This document shows, piece by piece, positions 40,901-48,390 of a stretch of 49,986 nt of DNA; position 1 is the stretch's first letter; every line of letters starts with the position of its first letter. Under the pieces are notes generated by a model that was given only the letters and a program-made list of their open reading frames with translations, was not told the DNA's origin and did no database searches. The stretch spans positions 1 through 49,986 of the forward strand of contig URNX01000025.1 in the NCBI GenBank assembly GCA_900549415.1, read 5' to 3'. The position numbers were made by a program, and so were the translations under genes. The stretch is from an uncultured bacterium. GTDB lineage: Bacteria; Verrucomicrobiota; Lentisphaeria; Victivallales; UBA1829.

Positions 40901-42795
40901 ACGCCGTTGCGGACAAGTTTCGGAAGCACTCCGCGCATGGCGACCAGGAGCCCGACTTCATCGGCGATCCGGACGACCCGTCGATCCGGCGATTCGTAGA
41001 TAATGCCGTTGAAATTCATCTCCTTCCACAGTTTCAAATATGTACGGATTGATTCTTCCGGCATTTTCGTGTACGGAACCTGATTGCTGAAAAATTTGAG
41101 CCGACGCGGAATTCCGTTCAGATAAAAATCAGCTCCGCGGATCGTCAGCTCGCGGAATCCGAAACGGTCTTCCAGACGGTCCAGAACTTTTCCGTTGCGG
41201 GAGACTGTGAAGACAAGCCGGAGAAGTTCCGGTTTTTCCGGCGACCAGAGAATGGGCTTTTCCCATTGCGAGAGAAGGGGGATACGAACCTTTTGCCCCG
41301 CCCCGACCGTTTTCCGGAGAGTCGGCAGATGCAGAACTTCCTTCTCTTTATGATAAACAGTCGCCCGGAAAACATAGTCTCCGCTTTTCTCCGTCCGGTT
41401 GGCAAACGACGCATCCGCCTGCAGCGTACCGTCCTTAACGGAAGAGACAATGCGCAAATCATCCAGCTGTTCCTCTTTGGGAATGACAAGAAGCGAAACA
41501 TCATCGGCCAGTCCGGGACCGTTGTGCCACCCGAACCACCAGTCGCCGCAGGCGGGATGTTTCCTGAATTCCTCGTACTTGCCGTGACTTTTATCAAACG
41601 GGAATCCGTTGTACTGAACAAAAATAGCGAGATCATTGGAAACGCTGGGCTTCAGATACGGGGTGATGTCAACGGTTCCCGATCCGATGACCGGATCGCC
41701 GGAAGGAATGCCGTTGACGAAGACGCGTGCTTCATCGGAAACCGCATCGAGCTGAAGCAGAATCTGCTTTTCTTTCCACGATTCCGGAATGTTCAGCGCG
41801 CGCCGGTACCAGCCCTGCGCAAAATTGGAAAGCGAAACGCCATTCTGCGCTTTTGCCCGCTTTTTCACAACATCAAGAACCGGGGTTCCGCTCTGCGTGT
41901 CCCATGTTCCCGGAACTGGAGCATAAAGAGTTTTCCCCTGCGGGATTTTTCCGGCGGAGGGCAGGGGACGCCCCGAACGGATCAGTTTTTGCGAATCAGA
42001 CGCAGCGACTGGAGAGAACTGCCAGTAATTGTTCAGCGAAATCGTCGCGCGCAGGGCGGAACCGCTCCTGTATGCACGTTGCAAATCCCAGTTCACCCAT
42101 GGCGGAAGCCGGTATTCCGATTCGGGAATCATCTTGAATGCCGATTCATCAAGCGTGACGGAATGCTTTTGGACAAGAGTTTCCCCTTCAACGGTTTCTT
42201 TTGAGTTCCAGTCCTCAACGGGACCGCCCTGTTCCCGGTCATCGAGCGCAATGGACGCCAGCTGAAAATCGGCACGGCGTTCATCGGGAGATTTCAGACG
42301 GCTCCCGACTGCGAGCTGGATATTCTGCAGTTTGTGCAGATCCGGAGCTCCGCCTTTGGCTTTGTCGTTCTGCGGTTTGAAATCCTTTGCGAGAAAGACG
42401 CGGCGCTGCCAGAAATCTGTGGCGGAAGAGATGGAGGCGCTGCCCTGCCAGCGGATTCCGTTCCAGCACCATTCACCTCCAGCAGAATCGGTCAGCAGAA
42501 GAACAAAATTGCCAGGCTCGCCATTCCCCTTGAAGGTCAGAACAATCCGGTCGAATCCGGTATTCTGCGGAATATTTGAAAACGAAATCCCGCGTAGAAC
42601 AACGGCTCCGCTGAAAATTTTGTTCTGCGCCCCGAAACGTATGCGGACTGCATGTCTCTCATTTTCAACCGTTTTTTCCACGGAAACGTTTCCGTAATGT
42701 CCGGTTTTGTCTTTTCCCGCACGGAACAATTCATACGGTTCCGCATAAAGAGAAACGAGAGAGAGCAGAAGGAGGGAAAAAAGGATTCGTTTCAT
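37960..42795 (-). CDS. Giant exported GH2-like glycoside hydrolase protein
   Basis: A 1611-residue protein with a signal peptide (MKRILFSLLLLSLVSLYAEP). A jelly-roll, CBM-like segment covers about 30-190. A GH2 sugar-binding domain follows (YRRALNIPESWKEKQILLQLDAVSDEARVFVNG, about 330-362), then a GH2 sandwich and TIM barrel (LYLNGIPRRL, about 558). The nucleophile site KPLVLEE (766-772) is present, but the acid/base motif normally reading W-S-x-G-N-E is IWAINP (678-683), with Pro where Glu is expected. After the barrel come further beta domains, one like a beta-galactosidase accessory domain, and near the C-terminus a second sugar-binding type domain. It is last in an operon behind a propeller protein and a pseudopilin. 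Substrate unknown; activity is doubtful. Confidence 0.82.
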   Translation of the reverse strand: MKRILFSLLLLSLVSLYAEPYELFRAGKDKTGHYGNVSVEKTVENERHAVRIRFGAQNKIFSGAVVLRGISFSNIPQNTGFDRIVLTFKGNGEPGNFVLLLTDSAGGEWCWNGIRWQGSASISSATDFWQRRVFLAKDFKPQNDKAKGGAPDLHKLQNIQLAVGSRLKSPDERRADFQLASIALDDREQGGPVEDWNSKETVEGETLVQKHSVTLDESAFKMIPESEYRLPPWVNWDLQRAYRSGSALRATISLNNYWQFSPVAASDSQKLIRSGRPLPSAGKIPQGKTLYAPVPGTWDTQSGTPVLDVVKKRAKAQNGVSLSNFAQGWYRRALNIPESWKEKQILLQLDAVSDEARVFVNGIPSGDPVIGSGTVDITPYLKPSVSNDLAIFVQYNGFPFDKSHGKYEEFRKHPACGDWWFGWHNGPGLADDVSLLVIPKEEQLDDLRIVSSVKDGTLQADASFANRTEKSGDYVFRATVYHKEKEVLHLPTLRKTVGAGQKVRIPLLSQWEKPILWSPEKPELLRLVFTVSRNGKVLDRLEDRFGFRELTIRGADFYLNGIPRRLKFFSNQVPYTKMPEESIRTYLKLWKEMNFNGIIYESPDRRVVRIADEVGLLVAMRGVLPKLVRNGVYLPGVSNSGYPAEIYLSGKLRNARLEHERAIRGIVSKFRNNPSIVIWAINPLLCYNPEWINPGLLGSESAPNDLTTATLIEENMLRRLDPGRLVMQSMGANTGAIITANPYPTFDNQPDEWADWPLRWAEHRNKPLVLEEVALPFWNNFANWTDSLSGDKTSFYDLRQLYYEQAARYFGDSVYALSSPKSDDRKWNLSTGETEKRDGAEVARLDPAAVKTKCMYMTRCLRAWRMYGVSGIWPFEDADEYFSFFRQRIPADPVDVTRPGIKPEWGSSSPRPGISPVFHAMQELQKPFLAYIGGEQAHFTEQSRNFRVGESVEKQMLFSNDAPAALDIRAKWELVNSATGKICMQGVWNGSLPPGSIRKVPFRFRMDTPGEYELRFQAEGGNSVSRDTFRLTAFPAPEQRFFTKTVRLYDTAGKTERLLKKLGVPFTRDLSAKTDTVVVGALSMDETFLREARKNGLKQQIRSGTSLLVFAQKNDSPMKPYLEERRTRNVFVKDFAHPLLQGLPAQAFAQWRGEPDKTEPYPRTGTSAANGRFMHWGSRGTVATFVQDKPDSGRFRVLLDCDADLSRSALQENFVGDGRILFCMLDLEERQGIEPMADELAARLFHYLENPEKLPRRNAVFSGSAKTAQLLETLGFAFTVSDKIPEDCELLAVDSETRIPVPELRAFAGRGKIVLLLKPDAAQAKLLHSGLETEPVRLAKSGVPEIWKRGLGNSDFYFNPVRTLRTFGNAEILKSEGNVIALSALPEDFQQNSSVVKARRILSVLLTNLGVSAQDAFSIPDLSAPRTDFSGVAVPFAIDPQSKGEALGWQKPEFDDSNWRKIKIGAYWETQGITMKNPHYNPRFATPYDGDAFYRIHFTLPPEWKGRQLYVEAGPIDDLDRTWFNGVLIGETTEAVPKYWELVRRYPVPASAIRWDGENVVAIRVRDLRYNGGIPGGFRITDGSPEKAKTLFYPVPSRLIYRFDPNHWRQW

Positions 42796-42803
42796 GCCGC
42801 ACC

Positions 42804-43525
42804 TCAGTTTTCCGTTGTTTTGAATCCCCAGAAATCATTGTTGAGCGATGGCGGGATACCGTTGATGGAACGAGCTTCGCAATGACCGTCCACGAAGTTC
42901 GTGTTGAACCGTCCAGTGTGGCGGAACCCCATGTGTTCGATTGCGCTGTAACGGAATTCGCGGTCGCTCGTAATCGTCGAGTCATAGAAGACATCGCCGG
43001 TATAGCTTCGCAGCGAGGGACGCTTCGTAAAAAGAATCCGCCGGGAAGGAAGCTGCAGAGACCGGTCAGCGAAGGATAGCGGTTCAATCCGTAATGCGCA
43101 ATATCTTTTTTGTTCATATCGATGGACCCGCTGGAGGGACACGCGAAAATTCCGATCGGGATATACACCTTGTTGGAGCTGTCAAGATACTTCCGGTAGG
43201 AACATGGTGCGAAGGGCTGTCCGCTCTTGTAATACGGCATGAGGAAGTCCTGCCAGTGATAGGGCACAGTATCGACCTTGTCCTGGAATGCCGGACCGTA
43301 TCCGTCGTTGGCTTCCGCATAAAGCAGTTCCAGCGTTCCGATCTGCTTGAGGTTCGAGGTGCAGTTGATTCCGCGCGCTTTATCCCTCGCGGAATTCAGC
43401 GCCGGCAGCAGCATCCCGGCAAGGATTGCAATCACGGCAATCGTTACAAGGAGCTCTATGAGGGTAAATCTGCAGGATTTCCGCTTGAAATATGAAATGT
43501 TTCTTCCGGTTGAATGAGTTCCCAT
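42804..43525 (-). pseudogene. Frameshifted prepilin-type H-X9-DG protein
   Basis: The first frame (43525 to about 43034) starts MGTHSTGRN and carries a type IV prepilin signal, CRFTLIELLVTIAVIAILAGMLLPAL, followed by the usual S-A-R-x-K-A-R and QIGTLELLYAEANDGYGP. It then slips out of phase. The proper C-terminus is in the -1 frame and includes RHTGRFNTNFVDGHCE, an exact H-X9-D-G motif, ending at 42804. The two frames join at the run of five T (43033-43029 on the minus strand). One extra T there restores a 240-residue protein of normal form. I call it a pseudogene or an assembly/sequence error. It sits between the propeller gene and the GH2 gene in one operon, with AGGAAG upstream of its start. 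Confidence 0.8.
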
Positions 43526-43557
43526 TGTGCATGCTTCCTTTCATTTTTATTCTGTTT

Positions 43558-45540
43558 TCACTGTTTGCTGTTTTCAAGATAGAACCCGGAGAACCCGGCA
43601 GGAATGACGAGGCGTCCGTTCAGCAGAGCCGCACGTCCGGCGGTTCCGGGATGAACATCGACTTTCCTGATCAGTTTCAGGTGTTCCGGTGAAGACGCAT
43701 CGAATTCGGAAACAATGCCGTTTCTGGAATCCGAGAGAAAGAGTCTGTTTCCGCCGTCCCACATGGGCAGTCCCAGAATCGGGACATCTGCCCGGTATTC
43801 TTTCCGGAGTCCCTCTTTCCCGAAATCTTCAGGAGCAAGCAGATAATACCCGTTTTGTTTTGAGGGAATCAAAAAACGGTTTTTCAGGACGGTGATGCCG
43901 TCGAGCTGATGAAACTGGACGGACGGATTGTTTTCCAGCCGTTCCGCCATCGTCCCGTTCAGCTGATACCAGCTCAGCCCCATTCCGTGCACACTGATCG
44001 GAAGAACGCCGTTCAAGGTCTGTTCCGGGAAAGCATCGGTGTAAAGAATCCGCTTCTCCGCAAAATACTTTTTCAGCACCGGCTTTTCCGGATTGCTCAG
44101 ATCGAAGAAGTTGACTCTTCCGGTTCCTCCGCTGACGGCCGCAATCTTTCCGTCTTCATAAAGATGAATGATCTGCATGGGGATCCAAGTGCGCAGAGAG
44201 CCGAGTTTTTTCAGCATTCCATCCGGAAGAATCCGGTAAGCGGTCAGCTCAAAACCGTTGCCGGCGGAAACCAGAAGCGAGCCGGAAATATCAACATCGT
44301 AAATCCGGTTTCCCGTTATGCGCTGAATTTCCTTAAGTCCCTGCGGAGTGTTCTGAAAGACAAGCAGTCCGGCATCGGAAGCCGCCGCATAGACGGTGTT
44401 TCCGGAGACCCGCACGCGGCGAACCATTCCCCCGCATTCATAACGGGTGAAACCGGGAACCTCTTTTGCGCTGCTTTTCGTGCGAACCGCAAGTTTTCCG
44501 GTTTGCGGCGGTAGCGGACGGCTCTCCGGGATCTCCGCAACAAAGAGTCCGTTTTTCACTCCTGTAAGATAAACGACGCCGTTTCCCGGAACAATTCCGC
44601 CGACACAATCCGCAGTTCCTGGCTTTTCTTCCGGCAGAACGGCACGTCCGGTTATGCGCGGATTCCGTTTGTCACTCACATCAACCAGAAAGAGTCCATT
44701 GTGCGTGTCCGCCGCGGCAAGAAGTGTTCCAGCCGGACGCGGCATCCAGAAATCACCGGAGAGCGCATAAAATTTCGGAAATTTGACTCCGCCGAGACGC
44801 ACGGGGGAACGGGGATTGGAGATATCAAAGATCTCCAGACCATGTCCGGCGCCTTTCCGTTCTTTCAGGGAACCTTTTCTGGAATTGTGTCCGGTGGAGG
44901 CATAGAGGATATTGCCCTGAATATAGACGCCGTCTCCGAATCCGTCAAGTTCTATTTTGGAAAGCTGCTTCGGCTGAGCCGGGTCGGTCGCATCAAGGAG
45001 GAGTACGCTGGAATTTCCCCAGTCTCCGACAGCAAGGAGTCCGTTTGCGCAACAGGCGGATTGCGCCTCGAAGGTACGGTACAGATTGAGATGTTTCGGC
45101 TTTACCGGATCAGAGATGTCAAAAATCTGCACGCCGAAAACCCGGAGCGTGACAAACAGAACATCGCCGGAGGCCTCAATCCCGGTTGCGAGCTCCGCCG
45201 TGTCGAAATCGCTCGCGATTCGCGGCTTTTCCGGATTGCGGACGTCAAGAATCCATACTCCGCGATGCCGGGCTGTAAGATATGCGAATCCGCGATGTAC
45301 GACAATCTGACGGCTCTCCCATTTCGGCAGTCCTTTCAGTTCACTGATTTTGCGCGGTTTTGCCGGAACGGATGTATCATAAATCTGCAGTTTGCCCTCT
45401 CCGGCAAGGTAGAGCAGTTTGCCGTCCCCGCAAAGAGCGGTTCCCCCGACGCTCCCTGGCACATGGGTGACCGCAATCCGGTTTTCCGCCATAGCGGAGA
45501 CAACCAGAAACAGTGAAAACAACAGAGAAAAAATCTTCAT
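43558..45540 (-). CDS. Exported LVIVD-repeat beta-propeller protein
   Basis: A 660-residue protein with a signal peptide (MKIFSLLFSLFLVVSAMA). The mature part is made of many repeats of about 45 residues with the LVIVD pattern, such as LQIYDTSVPAKPRKIS, VWILDVRNPEKPRIAS, VQIFDISDPVKPKHLN and LEIFDISNPRSPVRLG, which form a multi-bladed propeller. Proteins of this type are exported and often cell-surface or matrix associated; the binding partner is unknown. It opens the operon with the pseudopilin and GH2-like genes, has a strong -10 box and activator-type repeats upstream, and AGGAGG before the ATG. No enzyme motif is seen. Confidence 0.82.
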   Translation of the reverse strand: MKIFSLLFSLFLVVSAMAENRIAVTHVPGSVGGTALCGDGKLLYLAGEGKLQIYDTSVPAKPRKISELKGLPKWESRQIVVHRGFAYLTARHRGVWILDVRNPEKPRIASDFDTAELATGIEASGDVLFVTLRVFGVQIFDISDPVKPKHLNLYRTFEAQSACCANGLLAVGDWGNSSVLLLDATDPAQPKQLSKIELDGFGDGVYIQGNILYASTGHNSRKGSLKERKGAGHGLEIFDISNPRSPVRLGGVKFPKFYALSGDFWMPRPAGTLLAAADTHNGLFLVDVSDKRNPRITGRAVLPEEKPGTADCVGGIVPGNGVVYLTGVKNGLFVAEIPESRPLPPQTGKLAVRTKSSAKEVPGFTRYECGGMVRRVRVSGNTVYAAASDAGLLVFQNTPQGLKEIQRITGNRIYDVDISGSLLVSAGNGFELTAYRILPDGMLKKLGSLRTWIPMQIIHLYEDGKIAAVSGGTGRVNFFDLSNPEKPVLKKYFAEKRILYTDAFPEQTLNGVLPISVHGMGLSWYQLNGTMAERLENNPSVQFHQLDGITVLKNRFLIPSKQNGYYLLAPEDFGKEGLRKEYRADVPILGLPMWDGGNRLFLSDSRNGIVSEFDASSPEHLKLIRKVDVHPGTAGRAALLNGRLVIPAGFSGFYLENSKQ

Positions 45541-45571
45541 GGCAACCTCCTGTTTTTTCTTCCTGCAATAT

Positions 45572-45650
45572 ATTATACTGCATTTTCAGAAAAAAACAGA
45601 GGCTTTTTCGCTGCAAAGTTTATGTTTTATCCGAAAAAGTTTACGTTTTA
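45572..45650 (-). promoter_or_regulatory. Propeller-operon promoter with 21-bp direct repeats
   Basis: On the minus strand a perfect TATAAT (45577-45572) with no good -35 box. Upstream are two direct repeats of 15 bp, AAAGTTTATGTTTTA (45615-45629) and AAAGTTTACGTTTTA (45636-45650), one mismatch and 21 bp apart. The distance to the -10 box is 11 bp (one helix turn) more than in the galactosidase promoter. The outer repeat overlaps the stop of the PflX-like gene. An AraC-type regulator site is likely. Confidence 0.6.
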
Positions 45651-46526
45651 AACACCCGTGCCGTCAAAGGAGGGAATGAAAGAATCGCTTGCGGATTCCT
45701 GATCCTGAACAAAGCCGTCCTCAATGCCGGATTCGAAAAGATGGTCTTCAACGCGTTTGTATTCATCATCAGTGACTTTGCGGTTGAGGTCGGCGAATTC
45801 GGCTGCCCGCCCGTGCGGAATGTACTGCCGCATAAGACTGAACATAACCTCGCCCGGTTCAAACGTTTCCGCGACCCAGTCGATTACGCGGAGCGTGTTT
45901 TCCACATGGTTCGGCAGAAGCAGATGCCGGATGATGACTCCGCGCTGCATGAGTCCGGTCTCTTCATCAATTCGGTACGATCCCGTCTGACGGAGCATTT
46001 CGCGGACAGCGCGTTTCGCAGTTTTGAAGTAGTCCTTTGCGCTCGAAAAACGTTCAGCAAGAGCATCGTCGCTGTATTTGACATCCGGGAGATAAATCTG
46101 GAATTTGCCTTCGAATCTCTTCAAATTTTCAACGGATTCGTACCCATTTGTATTGCAGACCACGGGGACGGGGAGGGGGGCGTCCAGCGATTCCAGAACC
46201 GCATCGGAGAAATGCATCGGCGTCACCAGATTGATATTGTGCGCACCTTTCGCAATGAGCTCGCGGTAAATTTCCCGCAGCCGCTCCACGGTAACTTCCT
46301 TCCCCTGGCATTCACTGCTGATTTCGTAGTTCTGGCAGTAGACGCAGCGCAGGTTGCAGCCGGAAAAAAAAACTGTTCCGGAGCCTTTGGTTCCGCTGAT
46401 GCAGGGTTCTTCCCAGAAGTGCAGACCGGCGCGGGCGACGACCGGGTTGTTTCCCATTTTGCAGAAACCGGTCCGGCGGCTCCGGTCCACTCCGCATTCG
46501 CGGGCGCAGGAATGACATTCGTTCAT
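45648..46526 (-). CDS. PflA/PflX-like radical SAM protein
   Basis: A 292-residue radical SAM protein of the COG1313 (PflX-like) group, whose substrate is not known. The SAM-cluster motif is CNLRCVYC (C57, C61, C64), preceded by an N-terminal group of four cysteines (CHSCARECG and CKMG) that could hold a second cluster or zinc. The central VYCQNYEIS and later VCNTNGYES, LPDVKYSDD are typical. It has its own promoter and a nearby inverted repeat. Its relation to a glycyl-radical enzyme is not visible here; nrdD has its own activase. Confidence 0.82.
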   Translation of the reverse strand: MNECHSCARECGVDRSRRTGFCKMGNNPVVARAGLHFWEEPCISGTKGSGTVFFSGCNLRCVYCQNYEISSECQGKEVTVERLREIYRELIAKGAHNINLVTPMHFSDAVLESLDAPLPVPVVCNTNGYESVENLKRFEGKFQIYLPDVKYSDDALAERFSSAKDYFKTAKRAVREMLRQTGSYRIDEETGLMQRGVIIRHLLLPNHVENTLRVIDWVAETFEPGEVMFSLMRQYIPHGRAAEFADLNRKVTDDEYKRVEDHLFESGIEDGFVQDQESASDSFIPSFDGTGV

Positions 46527-46542
46527 GATAAATCTCCGTTTT

Positions 46543-46579
46543 TGTGCGGAAATATAGCATAAATTCCCGCACAGAGCAA
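46543..46579 (-). promoter_or_regulatory. PflX-like gene promoter with inverted repeat
   Basis: On the minus strand TTGCTC (46579-46574), 17 bp and TATATT (46556-46551). An inverted repeat TGTGCGGAAAT (46543-46553) facing ATTCCCGCACA (46563-46573), 10 of 11 matched and 9 nt apart, covers the -10 box and spacer. It looks like a regulator site. Confidence 0.5.
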
Positions 46580-46607
46580 ATCATTTCGGCAAAAGTTTTT
46601 ATTTCCC

Positions 46608-46635
46608 TTGAAAAAGCGGGAAAAACGGTTATGGT
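46608..46635 (+). promoter_or_regulatory. Promoter of the second AraC-type regulator
   Basis: TTGAAA (46608-46613), a 16-bp spacer and TATGGT (46630-46635), followed by AAGGAT before the ATG at 46659. A partial match to the propeller-operon repeat, AAAGTTTTTATTT, overlaps the upstream edge (from 46592), so self-control is possible. Confidence 0.5.
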
Positions 46636-46658
46636 AACTCCACTCAAAAAGGATTCTT

Positions 46659-47525
46659 ATGATGCGCAAACAACGCTCGCTTACACCGTTCATGAACGAG
46701 GAGTTCAATACAACCGAAGACAACCAGGATGTTGTCTACTGGATGCTGCTTTACGAAGCTGTTATGCCGGTCGTCTTCCCGGTCATCATCCCGTTTTCCC
46801 GCTGGAAGCGCAACGAGTACTACATTCATCACTCTCCGAACCACGCCTGTGCGGAAATCGTGCTGGACGGCTCCATGCGCTACATTCTGGACGGGCAGTC
46901 CGTCACGGTTCATAAGAACGAAATGATTGTTCTTCCCATCGGACTTCCGAACCGCGTGGAGACCGGACCCGACGGTTTCAGCCGCAAGGTCGTTTTCGGA
47001 CTGCGCGGTTTCCTTGCGGAAATCATCCTGGCTTCGTTTTCGATTGAATGCGGCAAAGTCTATGCTCTGAAAGACACCGGAAAGATTGTGCAGATGCTTT
47101 CGCAGCTCGTGGTTGTCTACCGGAAAGCCGATCCTGCGGCATTGAATGCGGTATCCGCTGCAGCCTTTGAAATTCTGCTGGAGATCCGCGACCAGATTCA
47201 TGCCGCGCGAAAAGGGGCTTCCGACGTCATTCAGCTACTGCAGATGAACATTCACACACCCTGTTCCATCGCGGAATTCTCACGGAGAATGAAGCTGTCC
47301 CGCGAAAAACTCAATGAAATCTTTCAGAACCAGTTTCAGCAGAGTCCGCAGCAGTACAAAACGCAGTTCCGGATGCGGACCGCCGAACAGCTGCTCCGGC
47401 AGACGGATCAACCGGTCAAGGAGATTGCGTTTCAGCTTGGCTATCATTCGCTTTCACGCTTCGCAACCGCATTCCGTCAACACCACGGCTGCTCCCCGCG
47501 CGAATACCGCAAGCGGAAACTTTGA
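46659..47525 (+). CDS. AraC-family regulator with cupin sensor domain
   Basis: A 288-residue regulator. The N-terminal cupin domain has CAEIVLDGSMRYILDGQSVTVHKNEMIVLPIGLPNRVETG. The C-terminal AraC domain has SIAEFSRRMKLSREKLNEIFQNQFQQSPQQYKTQFRMRTAEQLL and then IAFQLGYHSLSRFATAFRQHHGCSPREYRKRKL, a complete double helix-turn-helix. An ATG at 46659 follows AAGGAT, with a second Met next to it. It lies about 1.0 kb from the propeller-operon promoter and is a good candidate for binding its repeats. It ends at 47525 directly against the stop of a convergent truncated cupin gene. Confidence 0.85.
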   Translation: MMRKQRSLTPFMNEEFNTTEDNQDVVYWMLLYEAVMPVVFPVIIPFSRWKRNEYYIHHSPNHACAEIVLDGSMRYILDGQSVTVHKNEMIVLPIGLPNRVETGPDGFSRKVVFGLRGFLAEIILASFSIECGKVYALKDTGKIVQMLSQLVVVYRKADPAALNAVSAAAFEILLEIRDQIHAARKGASDVIQLLQMNIHTPCSIAEFSRRMKLSREKLNEIFQNQFQQSPQQYKTQFRMRTAEQLLRQTDQPVKEIAFQLGYHSLSRFATAFRQHHGCSPREYRKRKL

Positions 47526-47690
47526 TCAGGCAAAGGAGCTTTCCCCGTTTTCCGTTCCGTGCAGGAAATAAAAAGCGAGCATGGAGAAATGTTCCGGTTC
47601 GCCGCCTTCCGTCCGGACCGGACCGTGTGAAATCGAACCGTCGAAAAACAGCAGATCGCCTTGAGAGAGCCGGATTTTGTCCGCTCCGGA
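47526..47690 (-). pseudogene. 3' fragment of a cupin-type protein gene
   Basis: The last about 55 codons on the minus strand read GADKIRLSQGDLLFFDGSISHGP then FSMLAFYFLHG, a clear cupin-barrel end. Homology begins near 47690 and there is no sensible start, so the 5' part is gone. The stop abuts the AraC stop, as expected of a true convergent neighbour. It overlaps and faces the truncated EamA gene, so a deletion or rearrangement probably joined the two. Confidence 0.6.
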
Positions 47691-48379
47691 TGGAAATCTG
47701 GCAGACAACTCTTTTCTGGGGATGCGCGAGCGGCTTTCTTTCGGTCTCTGCGAATATTCTTCTGATTGAAGCGATGGGCATACAAAGCGCCGGCATCTGC
47801 TCGACGGTCTACCGTCTGAATCTGGTTCCTGCTGTTCTCGGCGCGTGGCTTCTGCTGGAGGAGGAAATATCCGGACTTCACTGGCTGGGAATCGCGGCAG
47901 CTGTTGCGGCGGTTTTATGCTTTCTCACTCTTTCGGAAAACCGTTCTCATCGTTTTGCCCGGCTGGGAATCATTCTGGTTGTAATCGCGGCATTTTTCCG
48001 AGCCGGGATGGGGATTGAATACCGTTATGCGTTCACACACGGCGCGGATACAACCGGAGTCATGCTGATCAACGCACTCTTCTGGACCGGCGGAGGTCTG
48101 CTTTACGCATGTTTCCGCGAACGTGAACTCATGAAAATCGACCGCTCCGCATTGCTTTACAGTCTTGTGGATGGACTTTTCGTTGTCGGCGTGATATACT
48201 TCATGGCGGCGGGGCTTGCGTGCGGGAAAGCGGGAGTAGTGCTTCCGATAGCCCAGATGAGCTTCCCCGGAACTTTACTGCTGAGTGCACTGTTTCTGAA
48301 AGAAAAAATAACATACTGGAAGCTGGCCGGAATTGCCTGCGGAGTTGCGGCAATTCTCCTGCTGAGTCTTCCGGGATAA
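47690..48379 (+). pseudogene. 5'-truncated EamA/DMT-family transporter
   Basis: From about 47690 the frame reads MEIWQTTLFWGCASGFLSVSAN and continues as a drug/metabolite transporter: LLEEEISGLHWLGIAAAVAAVL completes a first EamA repeat, and a full second repeat ends GKAGVVLPIAQMSFPGTLLLSALFLKEKITYWKLAGIACGV. A normal member has ten helices and near 290 residues; only about 229 remain and the first two or three helices are missing. An extension of the frame upstream (from 47522) is the reverse of the cupin fragment, not transporter sequence. Translation from the ATG at 47690 is conceivable, but function is doubtful. Confidence 0.65.
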
Positions 48380-48390
48380 GGAGATGCAAC

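Noticed and set aside
43020..43040. Programmed -1 ribosomal frameshift at the T-run of the pseudopilin.
   Set aside because: The zero-frame heptamer is C-TTT-TTA, not the classic T-TTT-TTA, and no stimulating structure was visible, so a simple indel is more likely.
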